DNA of 64,000 nucleotides from assembly GCA_026018925.1 (NCBI GenBank), contig JAKSZU010000007.1, positions 96,001,501-96,065,500 of the forward strand, given 5' to 3'. Positions 46,543 through 57,859 of the stretch are shown piece after piece. The stretch is from Tupaia tana. Its lineage: Eukaryota > Chordata > Mammalia > Scandentia > Tupaiidae. How positions within the stretch are numbered: position 1 is the stretch's first letter; every line of letters starts with the position of its first letter. The notes below the pieces were generated by a model. That model had not been told where the DNA came from and ran no database searches. It was given only the letters and a program-made list of their open reading frames with translations. A program made the translations under genes and the position numbers.

Positions 46543-46933
46543 CACAGGTTTCCAACTCCTGGTCCTGTTAGGAACCGGGCCTCACAGTAGGAGGTAAGCA
46601 GTGGGAGAGCCAGTGAGTGAAGCCGCATCTGTATTTACAGCCACTCCCCTGAGCTCACAATACCACCTGCATTGGCGCCTGAGTTCCACCTCCTCCCACA
46701 GGAACCCTCAGATGGGACCACGATTGCAGAAAAACAAACTTAGGGCTCCCACTGACTGCATTATAGTGAGTGGTGTAATTATTTCATTATGTATGGCAAT
46801 GTAATAATAATAAAAATAACGTGCACAATAAATGTAATGCACTTGAGTTATTCTAAAACCATCCCCAGCTTCCCATGGAAATATTGTCTTTCCTGAACCC
46901 AGTTCCTGGTACAGAAAAGTTCGGCGACTGTTG
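46543..46933. mobile_element. hAT-like nonautonomous DNA transposon
   Basis: The 391-bp element resembles the mammalian repeat with CCTGTTAGGAACCGGGCC near one end and a GGTNNNAAAA(A)GTT-like terminus. It is bounded by imperfect 8-bp TSDs, CTGTACAG (46535-46542) and CTCTACAG (46934-46941). Eight-base duplications are typical of the hAT superfamily. I cannot name the family with certainty. Confidence 0.65.
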
Positions 46934-47177
46934 CTCTACAGTGGCCCTTACTGTGCCCGCCTCCAAGCCCTCAAAGCTGTGTTTCGGCTTCTTTATTTTT
47001 CTTTTATATTTCCTTTTATTTACATCATTTAATTATTGTACATCTTTATGGAGCCACGACATGGATGTTCCTTTTTATTTTTAATTTTCAGTATGTTGTT
47101 TATTTATTTATTTATTTTACATTTTCCCACATTTACTTTACATATCAAAAATTTTTGCTCATATTTCATAGTTTTTT

Positions 47178-47430
47178 TTCTTTTGGAGAGGTTTTTGCTA
47201 TAAGGCGTGTGCGCTCACCAGAAAGACAGAGACAGAGAGACAGAAAGCGAGAAATCACCCCCTAGGGGGGATGGCCACGCTGCAATCCTTTCTCCTCCAT
47301 TCTCCTCTTCGGATCTTGGGCTGCACGCACACGCACCCAACGTGAGTTTAAGCCACCAGGCCCGGGACTCGAACCGTGGTCGACTACATTGGAGTTCAGT
47401 GACATAGCCATTACGCTAACTGCTGGTTCC
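47178..47430 (-). mobile_element. type A SINE
   Basis: CTATAAGGCGTGTGCGC, ending CTAACTGCTGGTTCC; AGTT borders only. Confidence 0.9.
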
Positions 47431-47541
47431 AGTTCTTGACAGTTAATAGACAACTTTTAAAATTTTTAAAAACTGAATTCTAGAGATAACTTTCAAAATA
47501 TCTGTTATAATTTTGTTTGTGAGTCTATAATAACAGAGACA

Positions 47542-47796
47542 ATTTTTTTTTTTTTTTGCTATAGGGCGCATGCGCTTGCTAGACAGACACAGAGAGACAT
47601 AGAGACAGAAAGCGAGAAATCACCCCCCAGGGGGGATGGCCACGCCGCAATCCCTTGTCCTCCATTCTCCTCTTGGGATCTTTCGCACGCACACACACGC
47701 ACCCGGTGTGAGTTTAAGCCACCGGGTCTGGGACTCAAACCGTAGTTGACTACATGGGAGTCCAGCGACTTAGCCATTACACTAACTGCTGGTCCC
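47542..47796 (-). mobile_element. type A SINE
   Basis: CTATAGGGCGCATGCGC, C6AG6 core, ending CTAACTGCTGGTCCC. Confidence 0.92.
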
Positions 47797-47816
47797 AATA
47801 TGGTTTTAAATATACA

Positions 47817-47834
47817 TATATATTTTTTTTTGAG

Positions 47835-47877
<43 letters not shown>

Positions 47878-48101
47878 GCTATAGGGTGCATGTGCTTGCC
47901 AGAGAGACAGAGAGACAGAAAGCGAGAAATTGGCCCCCCGGGGGGGGATGGTCATGTTGCAATCCCTTCTCCTTCATTCTCCTCTCTGGATCCTGGACAC
48001 CTACACACATGCCCCCGGGGCCAGTTTAAGCCACTGGGACTCAAACTGTGAATGAATACATGGTAGTCCAGCGATAAAGCCATTACGTGGACTGCTGGTC
48101 C
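47817..48101 (-). mobile_element. type A SINE with T39 run
   Basis: TGGTTTTAAATA on both sides (47802, 48102); the B-box part is partly deleted. Confidence 0.88.
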
Positions 48102-48261
48102 CTGGTTTTAAATAATTTTGAGAAAGTATTTACATGTTAACTACTCAAACTGTTGAAAAGCAAACACCCAGCACACAATTGAGACATGGACCTTTCCAAT
48201 GCAGCTCTGCCTACCGAGTATTCTGTGAGTTACCACCTGCTAGCAAAGATCAAGGTCTTTT

Positions 48262-48523
48262 TTTTTTTTTTTTGGAGAGGTTTTTCACTATAGGGCGCGT
48301 GCGCTCGCCAGACAGACAGAGACAGAGAGACAAAAAGCGAGAAATCACCCCCCAGGGGGGATGGTCATGCCGCAATCCCTTTTCCTCCATTCTCCTCTCG
48401 GGATCTTGGGCACGCACGCACATGCGCCCGGCGTGAGTTTTAAGCCACCGGGTCTGGGACGCAAACTGCGGTCAACTACTTGGGAGTCCAGCGACATAGC
48501 CATTACGCTAACTGCTGGTTCCC
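48262..48523 (-). mobile_element. type A SINE, GCG-like subfamily
   Basis: AGATCAAGGTCTTTT (48247) and AGATCAAGCTCTTTT (48524). Confidence 0.94.
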
Positions 48524-48539
48524 AGATCAAGCTCTTTTT

Positions 48540-49149
48540 CTTCCTTTGAAGTCTTCCTCAAGGTAATCCTCTGGTTGTGGCTGCTCTTTTGCAATCTCTA
48601 CTGATTACAATGCTGGGCTGGAAAAGTCCAGGTTACTTTATGGCACAAATTTTTTCATATAGCTTCTCTAATCCTCTCTGCCAGGCAGAGCTGTTTATGG
48701 GGCCAGGCCATCTTTCCAAGAGCTTCTGTTGGCTTGAGATCTACCTTAGTTCCACAGTTTTCTGCTCATATCTTCAGATACGACATTCCAGTCAGAGCCC
48801 TGGCAATAACGAGTATTTCCAATTTCTCATACAAGGCAACAGGTATTATTGAACTTATACAAAAAACTATTCTGCTACAAAATAAGAATACTCACAAGTA
48901 TTTTCCAATTTCAGAGAGGTCAAGAAAGGAGAAAAGTTTATGTTTTGATTTAAAAAAACAAACATTTTAACAAATTGTTGAACCTATCAATAGCTCAAAA
49001 GAAAGCAAAATCCTTAAATCTGGAAAACAAAGTATAGAAGAAAATCAGTAATGTTTTAGTCAAAAGTTATAAAATTCTATTTCACCAGTTCAGTCTCAGG
49101 TAATTAATCTATCTTAATTTACAGTGTTACTGTGATCCAATCCTTCCGT
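48540..49149. other. unique AT-rich intergenic sequence
   Basis: No repeat, exon or RNA recognised. Confidence 0.45.
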
Positions 49150-49424
49150 TTAAATCCTGGAAGGTAACATTCAATGTTATTGATATTTCTGGGCTTATTC
49201 CTACCATTAAGTTGGTCATTTTCTTGGTTACTTTTTGTCCTCTTATTTCTTCCTGTCTGTCTTTAATTTTCCTAGTATAGCACTCTTTTCAGAAATTCTT
49301 GAAGAGCTGGCCTGGTGTTGGTAAATTCTTTCAGATTTTGTTTATCTGAGAATGTTATTATCTTTTCTTCCCATATGTAGGATAATCTTGCCTGGATATT
49401 CTTTTACTTTTTCTTTTTCCTTTT
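49150..49424 (-). mobile_element. L1 fragment covering the ORF1/ORF2 junction
   Basis: It is a diverged paralogue of 39500-39720: both contain AAATTCTTTCAG, TTGTTTATC and CTTGAAGAGCTGG on the plus strand. It ends abruptly at a type A SINE. Confidence 0.75.
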
Positions 49425-49671
49425 TTTTTTTGAGAGTTTTTTGCTATAGGGCGTGTGTGCTTGCCAGAAAGACAGAGAGACAGAAAGAGAGAAATCACCC
49501 TCCAAGGGGGATGGCCACACCGCAATCCCTCCTTCTCCGTTCTCCTCTTAGGATCTTGGGCATGCACATACACGTGCTTGGTGTGAATTTAAGCCACCAG
49601 GTCCAGGACTCAAACTGTGGTCAACTACATGGGAGTCTAGCAACATAGCCATTATGCAAGTGCTGGTCCCG
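49425..49671 (-). mobile_element. type A SINE
   Basis: CTATAGGGCGTGTGTGC, ending GCAAGTGCTGGTCCC. Confidence 0.9.
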
Positions 49672-49675
49672 GGGT

Positions 49676-49689
49676 TTTCTTTCTTTCTT

Positions 49690-49743
<54 letters not shown>
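49676..49743. repeat. (TTTC)n microsatellite
   Basis: About 16 tetranucleotide units forming the tail of the next SINE (AAAG on its sense strand). Confidence 0.95.
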
Positions 49744-50014
49744 TTTTTTTTTTTGAGATTTTGCTATCGTGCTTATGGGAGAGACAGAGAGAAAGAAAAT
49801 GAGACATCACCCTCCAGGGGGGATGGCCACACTAGAATCCCTTCTCCTTCATTTTCCTCTTGAGATTTTGGGTACACACACACACACACACATACACATA
49901 CATACATGTGCATAAGCGTGTCTGGCGTGAGTTGTAAACTGCTGAGTCCAAGACTTGAACCACAATTGACTATGTGGGAGTCTGTGACCTAACTATTCAC
50001 CATCTGCTGGTCCC
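49744..50014 (-). mobile_element. type A SINE with (ACAT/CA)n
   Basis: Its body carries a CA/TACA expansion at 49874-49905; head ends CCATCTGCTGGTCCC. Confidence 0.87.
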
Positions 50015-50046
50015 ACAACATGGATTTTTAAAGTGTGCATGGAATA

Positions 50047-50049
50047 TAT

Positions 50050-50088
<39 letters not shown>
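50047..50088. repeat. (TA)n microsatellite
   Basis: Near-perfect TA units. Confidence 0.95.
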
Positions 50089-50090
<2 letters not shown>

Positions 50091-50103
50091 TGTCAGTGTC
50101 TGT

Positions 50104-50376
50104 TATTATTATTATTATTATTATTGGAGAGGCTTTTGCTATAGGGCGTGTGCGCTCTCCAGGAAGACAGAGAGAAACAGAGAGACAGAAAGTGAGAAAT
50201 CACCCCCCAGGGGGATGGCCACGCCGCAATCCCTTCTCCTCCATTCTCTTCTCGGGATCTTGGGTACACATGCACACGCGCCCGGCGTGAGTTTAAGCCA
50301 CCAGGTCTGGGACGCGAACTGCGGTCGATTACATGGGAGTCCAGTGACGCAGCCATTACACTAACTGCAGGTCCCC
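50104..50376 (-). mobile_element. type A SINE, GCG subfamily, (TTA)n tail
   Basis: CAGTGTCTGTTATT before and CAGTGTGTATTTTT after; head with GACGCGAACTGCGG. Confidence 0.92.
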
Positions 50377-50379
50377 GCA

Positions 50380-51074
50380 GTGTGTATTTTTTTCAGTCAG
50401 TTGTGGTATGCCATTCCACATCTAATTTGCCACAGGGCTCTATAAGCAAATTACAGGCCTGCCTTTATAACCAGAACCTCCTGAGCTCAGTTTTGCCTTT
50501 TGGCCTTGATGTAGGGTCATCATCCTGATCCTTTTCTTTCCAGTTTATTTCTCGGCTGTGTTCATTTTTCTGATTACCTTTCTCAGCCACGTTCGGCAGA
50601 GTGGGATAAAAGGGAGGTGTAGAAGATGACTCTAGGTTTCTGGTCTGTGTTACTGGGTGGATGGAGATGACTGGGAAAGACAAGTTTGGGATGTGAGAAT
50701 TCAGATTGAAGTGTTAAGCCTGTTGGATTTGAGGGTTTATGAGCTAGTTGCAATATCACATTTGTATGGGTGGCATTCAGAGTGCTCCTGAGATGCTAGT
50801 TGCAACACCTGCAGCTTTGGGCTGGGAGGAGTGATGGGTCAGGGGTGTGCAGGAGGTGGTGTGTGGAGGAGCAGAAGTGACGCCTGCCTCTCCCTCTGCT
50901 GGGGCCTGTCCCTTACTTCTCGTGCTTCTCCTCCTGGGGCACTAGGGGGTAGCACACAATGGTAGAAATCGCCAGAACTTCAGTCACAGGATCTGAGCTG
51001 GAGACACACTGATCACTGCAGTGTGAACTTAACCTTTTTGAACCTTAGCATTTCTCATCTGAAAAGGGGTTTGA
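50380..51074. other. unassigned intergenic sequence
   Basis: A 72-codon minus frame (50683-50465) is the only open stretch; no family was recognised, and no splice or promoter support was seen. Confidence 0.4.
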
Positions 51075-51210
51075 CGTGAGGCAGGATAGCACCATGGTTT
51101 AGACTGTGAATTCTGGTGCCAGATTGTGTCCCAGCTCTACCATTTACTAGCTGGGTGACTTTGGCCAAGACTATTCAACTGTGAAGTGGAGGTAGTTGTC
51201 AAAATCTAGA
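51075..51210 (+). mobile_element. MIR SINE
   Basis: ATAGCACCATGGTTTAGAC, CTCTACCATTTACTAGCTG and GGTGACTTTGGCC. Confidence 0.7.
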
Positions 51211-51283
51211 TAACAAACCTTCTCCAAAGGTAATAGATTTAAGTTTATTTGGGGAAGAGCATTGTATCAGAAATATACAAAAA

Positions 51284-51535
51284 CGGGAGCCAGCAAGTGG
51301 CATAGTGGTTAAGGTACTAGACTCCCACATGGTCACTGTGGTTTGTGTCCTGGACCCGGTGGCTTGAAACTCATGCTGGGCGCATGTGCGTACATGTCTA
51401 AGACCCCGAGAGGAGAATGGAGGAGGGGGGATTGTGGTGCCCATTCCCCCAGGGTGGGGATTTCTCACTTTCTCTGTCTCTGTCTCCGGTGAGTGCACAG
51501 GCCTTATAGCAAAAATCTCTCTAAAAATAAATAAA
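51284..51535 (+). mobile_element. type A SINE
   Basis: Head GGAGCCAGCAAGTGGCATAG, tail CTCTAAAAATAAATAAATAC. Confidence 0.9.
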
Positions 51536-51726
51536 TACAAATTAGAAGGGAGGTTAAGGAAGATAAGGTTTTTGTTTTTGTTTTAGGTTTACTCATTTAT
51601 TTCTTTCATGAGAGAGCCAGCGAGACGCCCCTAATAGGCTACCCGTGCTGCGATCCATTACGAGTGTGTGTGCATCCCCAGCTCGGGGAGGTCTCATTGC
51701 TGCTCCACCACCGGCCCCCCCAAGGT

Positions 51727-51727
<1 letters not shown>

Positions 51728-51765
<38 letters not shown>

Positions 51766-51990
51766 GTGATAGAGAGCATGTTCATGAGAATAAGAGAAAG
51801 AAAGAGGGAGAGAGAGAAGCATCCTCGACAGTCTGGTCACACTGCAGACCCCTTCCCATAGACCTCTGGCTCGTCAGGATTTGGGCCACACAGATACCCA
51901 GCAAGTTACAGGTGGACAGGCCAGGAATTTGAACCCGCAGTGGGCCATGTGTCCCATCACTGCAGGTTAATGCACTACCAAGGCTGGACC
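51728..51990 (-). mobile_element. type A-old SINE with T31 tail
   Basis: GATAGAGAGCATGTTCATG, head with GGAATTTGAACCCGC. Confidence 0.65.
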
Positions 51991-51996
51991 GACAGG

Positions 51997-52245
51997 GTTT
52001 TTATTTTTTAATTGCCGGAGGGCACATGTGCTTGCCAGACAGCGACAAAGAGAGAAAAAGGGAGAAAGTACTCCCAGGGGGGCATGATCATGCCACAGTC
52101 CCTTCTATTCCATTTCTCTACCCTGTCAGAATTTTGGGCACACATGAACATGCCTGTAGAGTGGTGTTCAAACTGCTGGGGCTGGGATTTAAACCTTAGT
52201 CATGTTGAATCAAGCTCCCTTAACATTAGGCTATAGGGCTGGCCT
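51997..52245 (-). mobile_element. type A-old SINE
   Basis: TTGCCGGAGGGCACATGTGC; head ends GGCTATAGGGCTGGCC. Confidence 0.75.
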
Positions 52246-52547
52246 CTGCAGGGGTTTTAAAGATAAAAAGAGAGGGACTGCATAAATTGTTTTGAAACAA
52301 TTACCCTTGGCTACCAGGATCAATAACAAGAGTGGCATCAGTTCAAGACTGGACAGGCAGTTGCTGGGCAGATGTCCTCACAGAAATGTTTTTTGTGTAG
52401 TCATGGTGGTCTTTGTGCAAGGCTATGGTTCTGGCAGTGTCATTGTGATAGTTCTTTTTATGAGGCATAGGTGCATGAGATTCTCCTCCTTTATAATCTT
52501 CTAGTTTTATTGTTGTGTTAACATTTGACACAAGGGACTCCATTTTG
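52246..52547. other. unique intergenic sequence
   Basis: No element recognised. Confidence 0.4.
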
Positions 52548-52560
52548 ATTCTGACAACTT

Positions 52561-52811
52561 ATTTATTTATTTTTAGGTTTTTGCTAAAGGACACTTGCTA
52601 GAGAGAGACAGAAAGAGGGATAGTGAAAAATCACTCTTGTGTGTGGGGGTGACCATGCCATAATCCCTTCTCTATTCTCCTCTCAGGATTTAGGGCACAC
52701 ACACACACACACACACCCTGAATGAGTTTAAGGCCACTAGGTCTGGGACTTAAATTGCCATTGGCCATGGGGAGTCCAGTATCTTAACCACTATGCCACC
52801 TGCTGGCCCCA
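52561..52811 (-). mobile_element. type A SINE
   Basis: Perfect 13-bp TSD ATTCTGACAACTT at 52548-52560 and 52812-52824. Confidence 0.94.
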
Positions 52812-53164
52812 ATTCTGACAACTTTTACATAGTAATTAGTTTCATGTGGTGATTACAGCAAAGACCAACACATGGTAAATGCTAAATAGATGTTAGGTAC
52901 TCCATCATAACTCCTTCTTCCTCCCCCGCCCCCAGTCATTCTGGGGCTGGGAGTTTAGGAAACACCAAGAGAAACAATCTCCTGAGCAGAATGAACACCT
53001 GATGCGTAACGCCTTGAGGATAAGCTTGGCATGTTCAAGAAATAGAAAGGATGGCAGTGCTGCTGGAGTTTGGTGAGCAAGGGGAGAGATACTGGAGACG
53101 GGGATGCAGAGGTGAGCAGGGTGGGGCTCACACAGGGCCGCGAAGGCCACTGGGAGTCTCTGCT

Positions 53165-53462
53165 TGCTTACTTGCCCAAGGATGCATGTGCTTGCTGGGG
53201 AGGGAGAGGGAAACTGAGAAAGGACTCCCCATGGGGAACGATCATGCTGCAATCCCTTCTCCATGGCTCCCTCCTTTCTGGATTTGGGGCATGCATGCAC
53301 ATGTGCCCACCATATTTTTCAAAATCCTATGCCCAAAGTTCTGAAGGGAGGGAGAGATGGAGAAGAAGAGATTGAGGACTAGTCTGGGACTTGAACTACA
53401 TGGTCGACCAGGGATCCAGATGTCTTAATAACCAGGCCATGGGCTGGACCCCCCCCCCCCCC
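53165..53462 (-). mobile_element. type A-old SINE with an inverted internal piece
   Basis: The body from GATGCATGTGC to TTTTTCAAAATCC is antisense. Then 53331-53378 (ATGCCCAAAGTTCTGAAGG, GGAGAGATGGAGAAG) is sense, and the head resumes antisense to a C12 run at 53451-53462. Confidence 0.7.
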
Positions 53463-53676
53463 TTTTTTAATGTTTATCATGTTTTACTTTTGTAGTTTGC
53501 TATAGGGTATGTGTGCTCATTGGAGAGAGACAGAGAAAATCCATTCTTCTCTCGGGATTGTGGGCATATGTGTATACACACTTAACGATTTTCAACCCTC
53601 TTGGGTCCAGGACTTGAACTGTGCAGCTGGCCATGTGGGATTCAGCCACCTTAACCACCATACCACATAGCTGGCT
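53463..53676 (-). mobile_element. type A SINE with internal deletion
   Basis: GACAGAGAAAATCCATTC skips the C/G core; head ends CATACCACATAGCTGGC. Confidence 0.82.
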
Positions 53677-53933
53677 TTTTTGGTTTGTTTGTTTTTTGGG
53701 CATAGGGTACGTGTGCTTGCCAAAGAGACAGAGAGAGAGAGAGAGGGAAAGTGAGAAGTCATCCCCCAGGAGGGATGGCCACACTATAGTCCCTTCTCCT
53801 CCATTCTCCTTTCCAGATTCTGGACACGCACACACATGCCCCCAGTGTGATTTTCAAGCTGCCAGATCTGGGACTGAAATTGCCATTGGCCATGTGGGAG
53901 TGCAGTGCCTTAGCTACCATGCTGCCTGGCCCT
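53677..53933 (-). mobile_element. type A SINE
   Basis: CATAGGGTACGTGTGC, ending CCATGCTGCCTGGCCC. Confidence 0.88.
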
Positions 53934-53949
53934 CGAGTCTATTTTTTCT

Positions 53950-54197
53950 TTTCATAACAGAGATTTTTTGCTACAGAGCATGTGCGTTCTCTGGAGAGAC
54001 AGAGAGACAGAAAGCAAGAAATCACCTCCAAGGGTGGCCATTGCCACAATCCCTTCTCCTCCATTCTTCTCTCGGGATTTTGGGCATGCACGCACACACA
54101 CCCAGTGCGAGTTTCAAGCTGCCAGGTCCAGGACTCAAACTGTGGTTGGCCATGTGGGAGTCTAGTGATGTAACCACTATGCCATCTGCTAATCCCT
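53950..54197 (-). mobile_element. type A SINE
   Basis: GCTACAGAGCATGTGCG, ending CCATCTGCTAATCCC. Confidence 0.88.
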
Positions 54198-54213
54198 ATA
54201 TATGATTTTTTCT

Positions 54214-54409
54214 TGTTTTTTAATAAATTTTAAAAAAATATATTTATTTTTAAAAATTTATTTATTCGTTTTTATTTTTAGTTTGACCAGAGAGAGACAC
54301 AGAGCAAGAAAGAGGGAAAGTGAGAGAGCAAACCACCAGGTCCGGGACTTGAACCATGGTCAGCCATGTGGGAGTGTCCAGCACCTTAAGCACCACACCA
54401 CCTGCTGGT

Positions 54410-54411
<2 letters not shown>
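54214..54411 (-). mobile_element. type B SINE
   Basis: AT-rich tail, head with CGGGACTTGAACCATGG ending CACCTGCTGGTCC; followed by (TA)17 at 54413-54446. Confidence 0.88.
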
Positions 54412-54453
<42 letters not shown>

Positions 54454-54504
54454 TTTAATCTAAGTAATCTGGGAACTGATTGGAGCATCTTGAACAGGGG
54501 AGTG

Positions 54505-54778
54505 TTTTTATTTATTTATTTATTTTTAGAGGTTTTCACTATAGGGCGCGCGCGCTCGCCAGACAGACAGAGAGAGGCATAGAGACAGAAAGTGAGAAAT
54601 CACCCCCCAGGGGGGATGGCCACACCACAATCCCTTCTCCTCCATTCTCCTCTCAGGATCTTGGGCACACACGCACAGGCGCCCGGTGTGAGTTTTAAGC
54701 CACTGGGTCCGAGACGCGAACCATGGTCGACTACGTGGGAGTCCAGTGACATAGCCATTACGCTAACTGCTGGTTCCC
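54505..54778 (-). mobile_element. type A SINE, first of a same-site triple
   Basis: AACAGGGGAGTG at 54493-54504 and 54779-54790. The B-box strand reads GGTTCGCGTCT. Confidence 0.95.
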
Positions 54779-54789
54779 AACAGGGGAGT

Positions 54790-54790
<1 letters not shown>

Positions 54791-54821
<31 letters not shown>

Positions 54822-55060
54822 CCTGCTATAGGGCGCGTGCGCTCGCCAGACAGAGAGAGACGTAGAGACAGAAAGCGAGAAATCACTCCCCAGGGGGATG
54901 GTCATGCCACAATCCCTTCTCCTCCATTCTCCTCTTGGGATCTTGGGCACACACGCACACACGCCCGGCGTGAGTTTTAAGCCACCGGGTCCGGGATGTG
55001 AACCGCGGTCGACTACGTGGGAGTCCAGAGACATAGCCATTATGCTAACTGCTGGTTCCC
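54791..55060 (-). mobile_element. type A SINE, second of the triple
   Basis: CAGGGGAGTG at 54781-54790 and 55061-55070; T31 tail. Confidence 0.95.
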
Positions 55061-55070
55061 CAGGGGAGTG

Positions 55071-55102
<32 letters not shown>

Positions 55103-55363
55103 TTTTTTTTTGGAGAGGATTTTTGCTATAGGGCACGTGCGCTCGCCAGACAGAGAGAGACATAGAGACAGAAAGCGAGAAATCACCCCCCAGGGGGGAT
55201 GATCACGCCGCAATCCCTTCTCCTCCATTCTCCTCTCGGGATCTTGGGCACGCACGCACACGCGCCCGGCGTGAGTTGTAAGCCACCGGGTCCGAGACGC
55301 GAACCGCGGTCGACTACGTGGGAGTCCAGCGACATAGCCATTACGCTAACTACTGGTTCCCCC
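55071..55363 (-). mobile_element. type A SINE, third of the triple
   Basis: CAGGGGAGTG at 55061-55070 and 55364-55373. It has the intact CGCGAACCGCGGTCGACTAC head. Confidence 0.95.
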
Positions 55364-55564
55364 CAGGGGAGTGTTTTGAAGTGACAAAAACCTCGCAGTT
55401 TACACTCTGGCAGCTGTACGGTGGCTATAGGAGAGTAAGACTGGAAGCAGGGAATCCAGTGAAGAGGCTTTCGCAGTAACCCAGGTGAAAGACTGTGGTG
55501 CTTGGGGACGTGGCGAGAAGTGGGCAGACTCATGATATCTATCTTTCTATGTATATAGTTTTGT

Positions 55565-55798
55565 GGGGTTTCTTTGAGATTTTTGCCATAGGGTGTGTGC
55601 ATTTGACAGAGAGGTAGAGACACATCCCTGGAAGGATGGCCACACCATAATTCCTTCTCCTCCATTCTCCTTCTGGGATTTTGGGCATGCACGTACATGT
55701 GCCCAGCGTGATTTTCAAGTCACCAGGTCTGGGACTTGAACTGTGGTAGGCCACATGGGAGTCCAGAGTCTTAACCACTACGCCACTTGCTTGCCCCT
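55565..55798 (-). mobile_element. type A SINE
   Basis: CCATAGGGTGTGTGC, ending CCACTTGCTTGCCCC. Confidence 0.85.
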
Positions 55799-55804
55799 AT
55801 ATTT

Positions 55805-56015
55805 GTTTGTTTATTGATTTAAGACAAGGTCTTGCCATCGCATTCCTCCTGCCTCAGCCTCCTGAGTTGCTGGGATTACAAGCACGTGCCACTGTACACA
55901 GCCTTTAGGTTAGACCAGGAATCAAACCCAGGCCTCCTAGCTGGTCTCAGCCTTGGGGGCACAGAATCTCAGCAATGCACACTGCTGTGGCTGCCAGATC
56001 CACTGTATATTTTGG
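55805..56015 (-). mobile_element. type C chimeric SINE (tRNA plus one 7SL unit)
   Basis: Antisense Alu text CCTGCCTCAGCCTCCTGAG and GCTGGGATTACAAGCACG, then an antisense head with GGAATCAAACCCAGGCC. Confidence 0.85.
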
Positions 56016-56100
56016 AGTGGTGTGAGTATAGATGGTAAGGGAAGACTCAGAATGCCCTTATTTAAGATAACTGAAATGCAAAACTTGGTAGCTTAAAACA

Positions 56101-56330
56101 ACAATGAAAAACATGCTGGGCACGTATACCTGCATGCCCAAAATCCTGAGGGGAGGGAGAGATGGAGGAGAAGGGGTTGCAGAGTGACCATTCCCCATTG
56201 CTTTTGTCTCTCCCTCTGTCTCTGTCTCTCTGTCTTTCTCTGGCCAGCGCATATGCCCCCTAACTAAATGAAACCAAGCCAAACCAGAACAAAATAAAAT
56301 GAAACAAACAAAATGATACATTATTTCTGA
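56101..56330 (+). mobile_element. type A-old SINE, 5' truncated
   Basis: It begins GAAAAACATGCTGGGCACG and ends in CCAAACCAGAACAAAAT-type tail. Confidence 0.75.
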
Positions 56331-57850
56331 CAATTCTGGAGTTTTGCTGGGGCCCAGGAGAGCAGTTCTGGTTTCACTTGGGGTCACCAGCCTGTTGCCC
56401 CATCCAGCAGGAACCAGGGCTAGCCTGTCCACCATGGCTTTTCCTCCTCCAAGGTTGCTCAACATTCTGAGGTCAGGCTGACCTTCTTCACAGCATAGCA
56501 TCTGGTTTCTGAGAGGATGAGCCCATTGTGCAAGTGCTTATGAACCTCTGCTGCTTCACGTTCCTCGAGGTCTCATTGACCAAAGCATGTCATACAGCCA
56601 AGCGAGTCACACGGGGGGGCCCACACAAGGTCATAGATACCTAGAGGCTTGGTTCACAAGAGGCCACCAATGTAACAGTCTAGCCCAACCCCTGGCTTTG
56701 TGACCTGAGGAAATGGATGAAATTCGTTCTGCCCAGTGGAGCTGCCTGCCCAAGAGTTCAATAATCCATGAGCCAGCTGAGCTCTGGCCTCCCTGGGGAA
56801 AGGAAGCGCAGTCACACAGCCAACCCAGTGAGCCTGGAGCCTGCTATTCTTCCTCTCCCCCAGTGTGGGGATGGGAGTGAGAGACAGCTGCTGGCTCTGG
56901 TCTCTCATACTGGAAGGGGATAGAGGGAGAGGGAGGGGAGGGCCTGGCACCCCATGCACTCACAGCAAAGCCTCTTTCCTTAGAGCTAGAGTGCTCTGCA
57001 GTGGGTCTGGAAGCTGCCCAGAGGGTTGCAGGGAAGGCTGGGGAAGGAGGTCTTGGAACAAGGCCACTGGAGCCAGGAAGGGGTGGGGAGACTGGGAAAC
57101 ACCTGGAGAGAGACAGAGACCTAGAGAGTCTAAAAAGAAAGGAGGAGAAGGTAGAAGCAGGTATAGTGGTATGAACGTCAGGTGGGCAGGAACAGACTCT
57201 ATTTCTTAAAACCCACTCACAACCCTCACCCCACCTGCCCAATCTCCATTATTGTTGGGCTCCCTCAACTCATGAGGTCCCCAAGAGTTGGGACAAGGGG
57301 CCTTTAGTCTGGTCACCAGGCCACAAGGGTCACGTGGCCTACATGACCCCATCAGGTCAGAGACCCTGTGTGGGGTGCAGCCTTATGAATACCACCCATC
57401 CCCTAGAAGCCAAGGCTTCGATCCATTCCTTTGCTGGAACTGGGGAGCCTGAACTGCCATCTCATTAGAGAAAGGAGCCTGCCACTCTGGACCCAGAAAG
57501 TAGTTGTCTGTCCAAGAAGCTTACCCCTGTGTCTCTCTGGCCCTGGGTCTGCAGATCTGTCCCCAAACAAAGTCCTTGTTCCTCAGTGTCCTATAGTTGA
57601 GCAGCTGGGTCCAGTCTAGCAGTTGCTGTCAGGCCTGGAAGCTTCAGGCCCAGGCAGGGACCTGTGGAATTAGAGCCTCATTATGAATGAGAACCAGAAG
57701 CACACAGCCATTACATTTTTCAACATACTTTTTTTCTTAGAGCTGTAATTTTTTATTATTATTTTATCTATTTATTTATTTAATTTTCTTTTATACAGTC
57801 AATCACATTATTATTTGGCTTACAAAATGGATATTTCAACAGGTGAACAT
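56331..57850. other. intergenic sequence, mostly unassigned
   Basis: The longest SINE-free stretch of the intergenic part. GC-richer 56850-57240 has a few open frames but no splice-bounded or recognisable protein. Confidence 0.45.
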
Positions 57851-57859
57851 TTCTCCTTA

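Noticed and set aside
49676-50088. CRISPR-like or other spaced array of repeats
   Set aside because: Simple microsatellites (TTTC)n and (TA)n around a SINE in a mammalian genome; no spacers.
50465-50683. A 72-codon charged minus frame (EKDQDDDPTSRPKGK)
   Set aside because: Looks protein-like, but there is no recognised family, no second exon and no poly(A)/TSD evidence of a retrocopy; kept only as unassigned sequence.
54600-55163. A 187-codon minus-strand frame with repeated [23 protein letters not shown] motifs, and many similar frames across the window
   Set aside because: They are translations of tandem type A SINEs; the same peptide recurs wherever the SINE occurs, on both strands and in several frames.
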